Below, piece after piece: positions 1-5,979 of a stretch of 8,490 bases of DNA. The notes under the pieces were generated by a model. The model saw only the letters and a program-made list of their open reading frames with translations. It was not told the origin of the DNA and made no database searches. Made by a program: the position numbers and the translations under genes. The stretch covers positions 1-8,490 of the forward strand of contig CALDMJ010000210.1 of NCBI GenBank assembly GCA_937914725.1, written 5' to 3'. This DNA comes from an uncultured Clostridia bacterium. GTDB taxonomy: Bacteria > Bacillota > Clostridia > Christensenellales > UBA1242. Position 1 is the stretch's first letter. Every line of letters begins with the position of its first letter.

Positions 1-476
1 CAATTACTAGCGGTGTTGCAATATCCTGTTCCATAAAATGCATTCTTGCCGATGATCGTCACGCTATCGGGGATTGTGATGCTCGTTAAGTCACTACAAT
101 ACCGAAATGCAAAATCGCCGATCTTCGTCACGCTGTCGGGGATGACGATGCTCGTTAAGCCTCTACAATCTTCAAATGCAGAAAAGTCGATGCTTGTCAC
201 GCCTGAGCCTATTTTCACACTCGTCAAGCCAGTACAACCTTTAAATGCTTTATAGCCGATGCTTGTCACGCCTGAGCCTATTTTCACACTCGTCAAGCCG
301 CTACAACCACTAAATGCCCCATTGTCGATGCTTGTCACGCTATCGGGTATTGCGATGCTCGTTAAGCCTCTACAATCTTCAAATGCAGAAGAGCCGATGC
401 TCGTCACGCTATCGGGTATTGCGATGCTCGTCAAGCCAGTACAACCACTAAATGCAGCATAGTCGATGCTTGTCAC
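1..476 (-). repeat. Tandem 69-bp coding repeats (LRR_5 units)
   Basis: Seven consecutive 23-codon LRR units give a 69-bp DNA period. Some blocks are identical: 188-230 equals 257-299 (43 bases, offset 69), and 146-183 equals 353-390 (38 bases, offset 207, three periods). Such identity points to recent unit duplication or intragenic gene conversion, and makes repeat number likely to vary between strains. Confidence 0.85.
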
Positions 477-1139
477 GCTGCTTGGAATAATGGTGCTTTT
501 GCACCCAACAATCAAGGTATTTGTACTTGTTTCAATTATTGCATTACAGTTGTTCCTACTATTATATTTAATGTTCCCAGATGAAACTGAGATGCTCGTC
601 AAGCCGCTACAACCACTAAATGCATTATAGCCGATACTTTTCACGCTATCGGGTATCGCGATGCTCGTCAAGCCAGTACAACCACTAAATGCAGAATCGC
701 CGATGCTTGTCACGCCTGTTTTAATAGTTATACTCTTAATTTCACTTTTGTTATAAAAGGGAGATGAAGAAGAGCCATAATAATCTTTCATTTCGCCAGT
801 TCCTGAAATCGTAAGCACGCCAGTGCTACTATCAAATCTATATGTTACATTATTACCACAAGAACCCGAACCCAATGCGGACACAGCCATTTTGTTTTGA
901 GGGGTTGTTTGGATGTTTTGCAGTGACACAACAAAGAATAAAATTGACGCGTATAGCAACACCGCAAAAAAGAACAAGACAAAAACAGGCAGTTGATTTA
1001 GCCCCTTTTTGCTTGCTATTCCGTTCTTATAATTTAGTTTTCGTACCTTTTTTGCAGTGACTTTTCTATCATTATTCTCAGTGTTTACCTTATCTTTCTG
1101 AGACGCCCCCCCCCCCCATTTAGTTAAGCGCTTAATCAT
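1..1139 (-). CDS. BspA-like leucine-rich-repeat (LRR_5) surface protein, 3' end outside window
   Basis: This frame is open from ATG at 1139 to the window edge (379 codons), so the C-terminus is missing. The start has a GAGGTG ribosome binding site (1150-1145) five bases upstream. Residues 1-49 are Lys-rich and hydrophilic. Residues 50-73 form one hydrophobic segment, a long-leader signal peptide or signal anchor. A Cys-Gly-Asn-Asn motif with a 'LTISGTGEM' stretch at about 94-117 is the usual lead-in of BspA-type proteins. Nine 23-residue LRR_5 units follow, each with an Ala-Phe pair (150, 173, 229, 252, 275, 298, 321, 344, 367) and an 'LTSI' strand. An island at about 184-219 (N-N-C-N-A-I-I) interrupts them. 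Family members are exported and often mediate adhesion; the ligand here is unknown. A 12-G run lies in codons 8-12, and no alternative in-frame start precedes the hydrophobic segment. Family is near certain, function inferred. Confidence 0.93.
   Translation of the reverse strand, partial: MIKRLTKWGGGASQKDKVNTENNDRKVTAKKVRKLNYKNGIASKKGLNQLPVFVLFFFAVLLYASILFFVVSLQNIQTTPQNKMAVSALGSGSCGNNVTYRFDSSTGVLTISGTGEMKDYYGSSSSPFYNKSEIKSITIKTGVTSIGDSAFSGCTGLTSIAIPDSVKSIGYNAFSGCSGLTSISVSSGNIKYNSRNNCNAIIETSTNTLIVGCKSTIIPSSVTSIDYAAFSGCTGLTSIAIPDSVTSIGSSAFEDCRGLTSIAIPDSVTSIDNGAFSGCSGLTSVKIGSGVTSIGYKAFKGCTGLTSVKIGSGVTSIDFSAFEDCRGLTSIVIPDSVTKIGDFAFRYCSDLTSITIPDSVTIIGKNAFYGTGYCNTASN
1106..1117 (-). repeat. Homopolymer of 12 G (C on + strand) inside the BspA-like gene
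   Basis: Twelve consecutive G on the coding strand cover the end of codon 8 (Trp), codons 9-11 (Gly) and the first base of codon 12 (Ala). With 12 G the BspA frame is open. With 11 G translation stops at TAA after 17 codons, and with 13 G at TAA after 16 codons. Tracts of this kind change length by slipped-strand mispairing in many bacteria, so this is a candidate contingency locus. Confidence 0.8.
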
Positions 1140-1172
1140 TTTTACACCTCACTTAATAAATTTTTCGTTTTT

Positions 1173-1201
1173 AGTTTATCACAATTACGGAAAAATATCA
1201 A
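1173..1201 (-). promoter_or_regulatory. SigA-type promoter of the left BspA-like gene
   Basis: Reading leftward, TTGATA (1201-1196) is followed by a 17-base spacer and TAAACT (1178-1173). A TG dinucleotide one base before the -10 makes it an extended -10. The predicted transcript starts near 1166 and gives a leader of about 27 bases before ATG 1139. This would allow expression separate from the tsaD operon. Predicted from sequence only. Confidence 0.55.
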
Positions 1202-1239
1202 ATGTTTTTAGGCATTTTTTGAAAAATGTTATCTTTTAT

Positions 1240-1259
1240 GCCAAATATAGTTATTTGGC
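1240..1259. other. Inverted repeat overlapping the tsaD stop codon
   Basis: GCCAAATA (1240-1247) and TATTTGGC (1252-1259) form a perfect 8-bp stem with a 4-base loop, and the tsaD stop (1253-1251) lies at the stem/loop edge. On the minus-strand transcript there is no T-run directly after the stem; the first TTTTT is about ten bases later. It may protect the mRNA 3' end or act as a weak terminator. Readthrough into the BspA gene cannot be excluded. Confidence 0.35.
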
Positions 1260-2336
1260 GAGGAATGATTTGTTGCTGTCAAGCGGAATGGTTGGCTGCG
1301 CGTTGATTGATATATTGCTTTTCACGTCTCCATACTTTAATTTGAAAAAGCCTGCGCTTGCAATCATTGCGGCGTTGTCGCCACATAGTGACATTTGTGG
1401 GAAATATACTTTAATATTTTCCTTTTCTGCGCGCAGAGTTATTTGCTCACGCAAGTATGAATTTGCAGCGACGCCACCCGCTAGCGCGATTTTGTTTTGC
1501 CCACTTTGCTTGCACGCGGTTATTGTTTTTTCAATCAAGTCGTCGAATGCTTGACACTCAAAACTCTTGCACACGTCGTTTATATTGTATTCTTCATTTT
1601 TTTGTTTGCAGTGATTGACGTAATTGATAACTGCCGTTTTGAGCCCGCTATATGAGCAATCAAAGTAGTTGTCGAAATTGTGTGATTTACAAAATGTTAT
1701 ATTGTTTTGCCCGTCCTTTGCAAGTTTGTCGACCATTGGTCCGCCGGGGTACTTCAGTCCCAGCACGCGCGCGACCTTGTCAAAACTTTCGCCGACGGCG
1801 TCGTCGAGCGTCGAACCAAACAATTCGTGTTCGGCGTAACTTTTTTGTAAAACAATCGCGGTATGCCCGCCGCTGACGATTAGGCAAACAAACGGCGGTT
1901 TGAGTTCTGGAAAGTCGATAAAGTTTGCACAGATATGCCCTGCGATGTGATTGACGGGTATGAGCGGAACGCCCAAGCCGTACGCCAGCCCTTTTGCGTA
2001 ATTGAGCCCGACAAGCAGTGCGCCGACAAGCCCCGGTCCATATGTGACCGCGACGGCGTCAATGTCCTTTTCGCAAATGCCCGCGTCGGCAAGCGCTTGC
2101 TTGTAGACAAAACTAATGTTGTTGATATGATTTCGGCTTGCAATCTCTGGCACGACTCCCCCGTATTGTGCGTGGATAGGTATTTGAGTTGAAACAACAT
2201 TTGATAGCACCTTTTGTCCATTGATGACAACTGCGACGCTCGTTTCGTCACACGAAGATTCTATGCCCAAAATTATAAGGTTGTCCTTCCCCTTTAGTTC
2301 TGCAATTCTTTCATTCATTTTTTCGTCGTAAATCAT
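1251..2336 (-). CDS. tsaD: tRNA N6-adenosine threonylcarbamoyltransferase TsaD
   Basis: TsaD (formerly Gcp/YgjD) transfers the threonylcarbamoyl group from threonylcarbamoyl-AMP to A37 of tRNAs that read ANN codons. It acts in the cytoplasm with TsaB and TsaE. The 361-residue product is slightly longer than typical members (about 340) owing to an N-terminal extension. ASKHA-fold hallmarks are visible: 'LGIESSCDETS' at 23-33, the metal-binding H130-x3-H134 pair in 'NHIAGH', the 'SGGHT' loop at 155-159, 'YPGGP' at 196-200, 'GGVAANSYLR' at 287-296 and a late Asp (D320) in 'CGDNAAMIA'. The chosen ATG at 2336 has AGGGA (2346-2342) five bases upstream. The next ATG, at 2318, has no such site. It is the last gene of the putative lipoprotein-prfB-tsaD operon, 33 bases after prfB. 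TsaB and TsaE are not in this window. Confidence 0.97.
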   Translation of the reverse strand: MIYDEKMNERIAELKGKDNLIILGIESSCDETSVAVVINGQKVLSNVVSTQIPIHAQYGGVVPEIASRNHINNISFVYKQALADAGICEKDIDAVAVTYGPGLVGALLVGLNYAKGLAYGLGVPLIPVNHIAGHICANFIDFPELKPPFVCLIVSGGHTAIVLQKSYAEHELFGSTLDDAVGESFDKVARVLGLKYPGGPMVDKLAKDGQNNITFCKSHNFDNYFDCSYSGLKTAVINYVNHCKQKNEEYNINDVCKSFECQAFDDLIEKTITACKQSGQNKIALAGGVAANSYLREQITLRAEKENIKVYFPQMSLCGDNAAMIASAGFFKLKYGDVKSNISINAQPTIPLDSNKSFLAK

Positions 2337-2369
2337 ATCTTTCCCTTGCCTTGTTTTTCAAATTGCTTA

Positions 2370-3467
2370 TTAGTTGTTTTCTTTAATCAAATAGTCATTG
2401 ATAAATTCTTGTATGTCGCCGTCCATAACACTTGTGATGTCGGGCGTTTCAAACCCTGTGCGGTGGTCCTTGACCATTGTATAAGGTTGGAACACATATG
2501 AACGTATTTGGCTGCCCCACTCTATTTTCTTGAGTTCGCCTTGTATGTTGCTGATTTTCTCGCGCTCCTCTTGCTCCTTTAGTTCCGCAAGTTTTGCCGT
2601 CAGCATTTTCATAGCGGTTGCCTTGTTTTGAATTTGCGAACGCTCGTTTTGGCACTGGACGACAATCCCCGTAGGAATGTGCTTAATGCGCACGGCTGAA
2701 TCGGTTTTGTTGATGTGCTGGCCGCCTGCGCCGCTTGCTCTGTAGGTGTCGATTTTCAAATCGTCCTCTTTGATTTGCAGTTCCTCGCTCTCAATGACGG
2801 GCGTAACCTCGACACTCGCAAACGATGTGTGACGGCGCGCATTTGAGTCGAACGGCGAAATGCGCACAAGTCTATGCACGCCCTTTTCGCAACGCAAGTA
2901 GCCGTACGCGTTCTCGCCTTCGACCTCAATTGTTGCGCTTTTGATGCCCGTCGTGTCTCCCGCTTGTATGTCTATTATGCTGAAAGTAAAACCGTTTCGC
3001 ACGCAATAGCGTTGGTACATTCTAAAAAGCATATCCGCCCAATCGGTGGCTTCCGTGCCGCCCGCGCCGCTATGAACTGTCAAAATCGCATTGCACGCGT
3101 CGTACTTGCCGCTAAGTAGCGCGCTTATCCACAATTTGCGGCTGGCGCTGTCGATTAGTTTTTCTTCAGCGTCAAGTTCGGTTGACATTTGCTCTAGTTC
3201 TTCATCAGTCGCGTTGTCGACCATAAATTTGACGGCGTCCGCTTTGTCGGTTAAGTCCTTTATTTCGACAAGCAGTTCTTGCAAGTACCTAAGGCGCTTG
3301 CCGACTGTTCCGCCGCGGCGCATATCACTGTAAAAATCGGGTTCCGTCATTTCTTTTTCAAGCGCGGCAATCTCTGCTTTTATCTCGTCATCCTTAAAGC
3401 GCGATTTTATTTGCACGATTCGCTCATCTATCGTGGTTAGTTTTTCGACAATTTCTTCTCTTGTCAT
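2370..3467 (-). CDS. prfB: Peptide chain release factor 2 (RF2)
   Basis: RF2 recognises UAA and UGA stop codons in the ribosomal A site and triggers peptide release. The 365-residue product matches the usual RF2 length. A helical N-terminal domain (about 1-110) is followed by the 'GAGGTEATDW' block (134-143). The RF2-specific anticodon-like tripeptide Ser-Pro-Phe is at 204-206, the catalytic Gly-Gly-Gln at 248-250 in 'ASGAGGQHINKT', and 'WGSQIRSYVF' at 317-326. SPF rather than PxT separates it from RF1. ATG at 3467 is preceded by AGGAG (3480-3476) with eight bases between. In many bacteria codons near 24-26 contain an in-frame UGA and a programmed +1 frameshift. Here the same stretch reads CGC TTT AAG GAT (R-F-K-D), so the gene is continuous and that autoregulation is absent. 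It lies 43 bases after the lipoprotein gene. Confidence 0.97.
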   Translation of the reverse strand: MTREEIVEKLTTIDERIVQIKSRFKDDEIKAEIAALEKEMTEPDFYSDMRRGGTVGKRLRYLQELLVEIKDLTDKADAVKFMVDNATDEELEQMSTELDAEEKLIDSASRKLWISALLSGKYDACNAILTVHSGAGGTEATDWADMLFRMYQRYCVRNGFTFSIIDIQAGDTTGIKSATIEVEGENAYGYLRCEKGVHRLVRISPFDSNARRHTSFASVEVTPVIESEELQIKEDDLKIDTYRASGAGGQHINKTDSAVRIKHIPTGIVVQCQNERSQIQNKATAMKMLTAKLAELKEQEEREKISNIQGELKKIEWGSQIRSYVFQPYTMVKDHRTGFETPDITSVMDGDIQEFINDYLIKENN

Positions 3468-3491
3468 TTTGTTTTCTCCTTAAAATTTACC

Positions 3492-3640
3492 TTTTCCACA
3501 GTGTGTGCAATTATTGTGGATTGTTTTTATTATTTTTATCTATATTTTCAAAAAAATTATTCATTTTTTCAATTTTTGTTTCTTGATGTGTAATTTTTTG
3601 TTGTGGATTATCCACACTTTCGCTTTCGTTTTGTGGAAAA
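3492..3640. promoter_or_regulatory. Cluster of DnaA-box-like 9-mers flanking an AT-rich stretch
   Basis: Five sites share TCCACA or its complement: TTTTCCACA (3492-3500, +), CAATCCACA (3523-3515, -), TAATCCACA (3610-3602, -), the perfect DnaA box TTATCCACA (3608-3616, +) and TTTTCCACA (3640-3632, -). Two of them form a 15-bp palindrome (3602-3616). Positions 3521-3601 between them are almost all A/T. A second perfect TTATCCACA lies at 3125-3133 inside prfB. Three of the sites partly reflect Pro-Gln codons, but the one at 3492 is intergenic. DnaA binding is inferred, not shown. Confidence 0.35.
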
Positions 3641-4593
3641 CTATTTTGCATTGTCGTGCTACTTTCGCCCGCGATATTTGCATCCGCCTTGCGTGCGTTT
3701 TTCTTTTTGCTAATGAAATTGCAAAGAATCATAATCGCGCCAAACACGACAACTAGCACCAGCGCCAAGATGTACCACGCAACTGAGTGTATGCGGTAGC
3801 GGTACAAAACAAGTCGATTTTCGCCATCGGGGTCGTAGTTCCAAACAAAGTGCTTCATACTGTATTCGCTCGCAACACTTCCGTCCGCATTCAACTGCTT
3901 TTCGCTTTGCGTGTATTCTCTATCCGCATTTGACTTTATGCGATTGACTTGTGCGTAACTATACGGCACGGCGTAGTCGTACGAAAGATTTGCAAGTTTG
4001 ACGTCCTCATTGAGTTCGACGCCCTGTGCGCTCAAACTTGTTTTGATTTGGTCATAAACACTTTGTATCTGTTCTAAGTCAGCAATCGGCAAAGTTGTGT
4101 CTTGATAAATAATCGTATCGAACAACCACCCTTTCTTGGTCGTCGGTTCAGCATCCGCATCGTCATCCCCACTTTCGCCACCACTGCCGCTGCCGATATA
4201 GTTTAAGTATTCATCATAAAAATAGGAACTATAAAACAGCACGTAGCACGTGATTTGCCCGCTTGGAGTCATTCCGCCGTTTTCGCTCGGCGAAATGCTA
4301 GACTTCCACGGATAGCGGTTTACCATTCCCTTTTCAGCCATATACGAACTTGCAAGCGCGTTGACGCGCGTCTTATAGTTGTCTAAGTACTCATACACAG
4401 TGCTATAGATTTTTTCGACATCGTCCGCATCGTATTTTTGAGACAACTCTTTTGCATCCAAAACGACGGAAAACGTCTGCCTAATTGTTCCGTCGGGCAA
4501 AACACTCATACCGACCGAAACTGCGCTGCTGCAGCCACCGAATATGCACACAATAAACATCAGTGCCGCAAACAATATGTATCTACCTTTCAT
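3511..4593 (-). CDS. Predicted membrane-anchored lipoprotein of unknown function
   Basis: I do not recognise a named family. The N-terminus is a lipoprotein signal: positive residues (K2, R4), a hydrophobic core and a lipobox ending Phe-Gly-Gly-Cys with the lipidated Cys at 21. Residues 22-270 would be outside the membrane and include an acidic, Gly/Ser-rich linker at about 134-150. A strong transmembrane segment spans about 273-294. It is followed by a Lys-rich, hydrophilic tail (295-360) rich in Asn, Gln and Lys, probably cytoplasmic. The protein would thus be anchored at both ends of its extracellular part. The start at 4593 has GGAGA (4602-4598) four bases upstream. It is the first gene of the putative operon with prfB and tsaD; the association gives no clear functional hint. 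The coding DNA for the last 25 residues is extremely AT-rich and bears DnaA-box-like sites. Confidence 0.85.
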   Translation of the reverse strand: MKGRYILFAALMFIVCIFGGCSSAVSVGMSVLPDGTIRQTFSVVLDAKELSQKYDADDVEKIYSTVYEYLDNYKTRVNALASSYMAEKGMVNRYPWKSSISPSENGGMTPSGQITCYVLFYSSYFYDEYLNYIGSGSGGESGDDDADAEPTTKKGWLFDTIIYQDTTLPIADLEQIQSVYDQIKTSLSAQGVELNEDVKLANLSYDYAVPYSYAQVNRIKSNADREYTQSEKQLNADGSVASEYSMKHFVWNYDPDGENRLVLYRYRIHSVAWYILALVLVVVFGAIMILCNFISKKKNARKADANIAGESSTTMQNSFPQNESESVDNPQQKITHQETKIEKMNNFFENIDKNNKNNPQ

Positions 4594-4634
4594 ATAATCT
4601 CCAAATTTTCTATTTGCATTCCATTTTCTCTACC

Positions 4635-4649
4635 GCATATATTATATGC
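4635..4649. promoter_or_regulatory. 15-bp palindrome GCATATA-T-TATATGC
   Basis: This is a perfect 7-bp inverted repeat around one central base. It lies 42 bases before the lipoprotein start and covers a TATAAT hexamer on the minus strand. It could be an operator or only a by-product of an AT-rich -10 region; no regulator is known from the window. Confidence 0.3.
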
Positions 4650-4746
4650 TTGTCTTTGTGGTTTTCTATCAACCTAATTTTAAAAACACACATTAATTTT
4701 TTGAAAAACAGCGAATTGAAAATGAAATTTTACAAAGTATTTATAT

Positions 4747-4775
4747 ATTATATATTTTTTTTTCCATTTTAACAA
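4747..4775 (-). promoter_or_regulatory. Predicted SigA-type promoter of the lipoprotein-prfB-tsaD operon
   Basis: Reading leftward, TTGTTA (4775-4770), a 17-base spacer holding nine consecutive A, then TATAAT (4752-4747). The transcript would start near 4740 and have a leader of roughly 147 bases before ATG 4593. A second, poorer candidate is TTGATA (4672-4667) and TATAAT (4646-4641), with an overlong 20-base spacer. Confidence 0.5.
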
Positions 4776-4789
4776 CTGTTTTGACAACT
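4767..4789. repeat. Two 11-bp direct repeats TTTTRACAACT under the divergent -35 boxes
   Basis: TTTTAACAACT (4767-4777) and TTTTGACAACT (4779-4789) differ at one base and are one base apart (12-bp period). The first covers the leftward -35 (4775-4770). The second contains the rightward TTGACA (4781-4786). The arrangement suits a regulator binding both promoters at once, but part of the likeness may simply reflect the two -35 elements. Confidence 0.4.
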
Positions 4790-4808
4790 TTAATTGAATA
4801 TGTAAATA
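4781..4808 (+). promoter_or_regulatory. Upstream candidate promoter of the SDR gene
   Basis: A consensus TTGACA (4781-4786) is followed after 16 bases by TAAATA (4803-4808), a fair -10. It lies just before the stronger promoter at 4812-4840, so the gene may have tandem promoters. Confidence 0.35.
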
Positions 4809-4811
4809 TCA

Positions 4812-4840
4812 TTGAAATTTTGCAAAAAACGTGTTATAAT
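4812..4840 (+). promoter_or_regulatory. Main SigA-type promoter of the SDR gene
   Basis: TTGAAA (4812-4817), a 17-base spacer and a consensus TATAAT (4835-4840), with TG at 4832-4833 giving an extended -10. Transcription would begin near 4847, leaving a leader of about 34 bases before ATG 4881. This is the best promoter match in the window. Confidence 0.75.
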
Positions 4841-4863
4841 AAATTATCATAAAAAACCACACC

Positions 4864-4870
4864 AAAGGAG
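4864..4870 (+). promoter_or_regulatory. Ribosome binding site fixing the SDR start
   Basis: AAAGGAG lies ten bases before ATG 4881. An in-frame ATG at 4812 overlaps the -35 box and lies upstream of the predicted transcript start, so it is not the start. Confidence 0.8.
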
Positions 4871-4880
4871 AACCCACAAT

Positions 4881-5870
4881 ATGAAAGCATTTATTGTAGG
4901 CGGAACGGGGCTTATCGGCTACAACGTTTCGCTAGAACTTCTCGCACGCGGACACGAAGTAAAGAGCCTCGGGCTAACACCACCGCCCAAAGGCGACATT
5001 TTCGCAAATCAAGTCGACTACACGCAAGGCAACATCGAGCAAATGTCCGACCACGAACTCATCGACCTAATCAAAGGCTGCGACTGGCTCTTGTACGCCT
5101 GCTCATCGAACGCGCTCGACATCGTCAAAGCGCCCGCTATCGAATACTTCAAAGTCCACAACGTATTCCCGACCGAACGCATTTTGCGCCTCGCACAAGA
5201 CGCTGGCGTCAAAAAAGTTGTAATCATCAGCAACGCGTATGTATACTTCAACAGCATTATGGCAGATTTGCGCCTTGAAAAGTGGCATCCATTCATCCGT
5301 GCGACCTACGACCAAGAAAACGCAGCGCGCAGGTTCAATATGACAGCGTTCCCCGTCATCGTGTTGCAAACACCGCAAATTTGGGGAACAATGCCCGTTA
5401 GACGCCCGCTGCACTGCGACGAAATTCTTGAAATGTACCGCACATCAGATTATTCCGCCTTTAAAGGGACAATCCCAGTCATAACAGTAAAGCAAGTGGC
5501 GCAAGCAGTTTGCGGCGCGTTTGAAAAACTGACGCGCGGCGAAACAATCGCAATTTCAGGCGACAACTATACCTACAAGCAAATCAACGAACGCATTATG
5601 GAAGGGCTGAATATGAAACCATACGTCCGCTATAAATGCTGGCTGAAATATAAAATTCACGAGCGCCTAAAAATGCGTTATCTCAAAAAATCTGGGCTTG
5701 AAGCAGGCATCAACGGCGTGAAAATCTACAGTTTCAAAAAGCGCAAAGCCTACATCGACCCAAAAATCGCCTACAAAAAACTTGGCGTCCTCCCCGACGA
5801 CATCGACGCCGCAATCCGCACCTCCGCCGCCCGCTCAATCGAGTTCGCCAAAGAACATAAGGAAATTTAA
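4881..5870 (+). CDS. NAD(P)-binding SDR-family protein (epimerase/dehydratase-like), atypical active site
   Basis: The 329-residue product begins with a Rossmann dinucleotide-binding motif, G7-G-T-G10-L-I-G13 ('VGGTGLIG'), typical of extended or atypical short-chain dehydrogenases (NAD-dependent epimerase/dehydratase clan). The strand ending in 'VVIISNAYVY' (113-122) corresponds to the family's Ser-containing strand before the active-site Tyr. The catalytic Tyr-x3-Lys is not intact: the best candidate, Y143, is followed by Asn at 147 (Y-D-Q-E-N). The C-terminal part carries a basic stretch (about 249-271) and 'YIDPKIAYKKLGVLPDDI' (291-308), resembling the end of sugar-nucleotide epimerases. 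Substrate and reaction cannot be assigned; it may be a non-catalytic or NmrA-like atypical SDR. It is a lone rightward gene with its own promoter and terminator, with many C-ending codons unlike the AT-rich genes to its right. Confidence 0.88.
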   Translation: MKAFIVGGTGLIGYNVSLELLARGHEVKSLGLTPPPKGDIFANQVDYTQGNIEQMSDHELIDLIKGCDWLLYACSSNALDIVKAPAIEYFKVHNVFPTERILRLAQDAGVKKVVIISNAYVYFNSIMADLRLEKWHPFIRATYDQENAARRFNMTAFPVIVLQTPQIWGTMPVRRPLHCDEILEMYRTSDYSAFKGTIPVITVKQVAQAVCGAFEKLTRGETIAISGDNYTYKQINERIMEGLNMKPYVRYKCWLKYKIHERLKMRYLKKSGLEAGINGVKIYSFKKRKAYIDPKIAYKKLGVLPDDIDAAIRTSAARSIEFAKEHKEI

Positions 5871-5979
5871 CCTAAATTTTAATGATAACTGTACCATATT
5901 CGTCAAATCACATAAATATGATGAAACTTCCATTCGATAAATTCATATTATCTCTACACACCACCATAACTTCCATTAT

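Noticed and set aside
46..462. Plus-strand open frames full of 'MLVT' and 'LVKP' repeats
   Set aside because: They are the antisense of the LRR-coding repeats of the left BspA gene, without ribosome sites; the minus strand gives the coherent family match.
1..720. Regular repeats that could look like a CRISPR array
   Set aside because: The period is 69 bases with no unique spacers, and the repeats are codons of an LRR protein.
842..1060. Plus-strand ORF opposite the BspA leader and signal segment
   Set aside because: It overlaps the well-supported minus-strand coding frame and has no ribosome site or recognisable protein features.
1240..1259. Rho-independent terminator after tsaD
   Set aside because: The stem is perfect but AT-rich and lacks a T-run directly after it, so it is listed only as an inverted repeat.
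1880..2251. Second minus-strand frame of 123 codons inside tsaD
   Set aside because: It is an out-of-frame shadow of tsaD, which is intact and shows all family motifs.
3492..3640. Calling the DnaA-box cluster the chromosome origin
   Set aside because: No dnaA, dnaN or rpmH neighbour is present and part of the signal comes from Pro-Gln codons; it is left as a candidate binding cluster.
4812..4880. Longer N-terminus for the SDR protein starting at 4812
   Set aside because: That ATG lies within the -35 box and upstream of the predicted transcript start; ATG 4881 has AAAGGAG and starts directly at the Rossmann fold.
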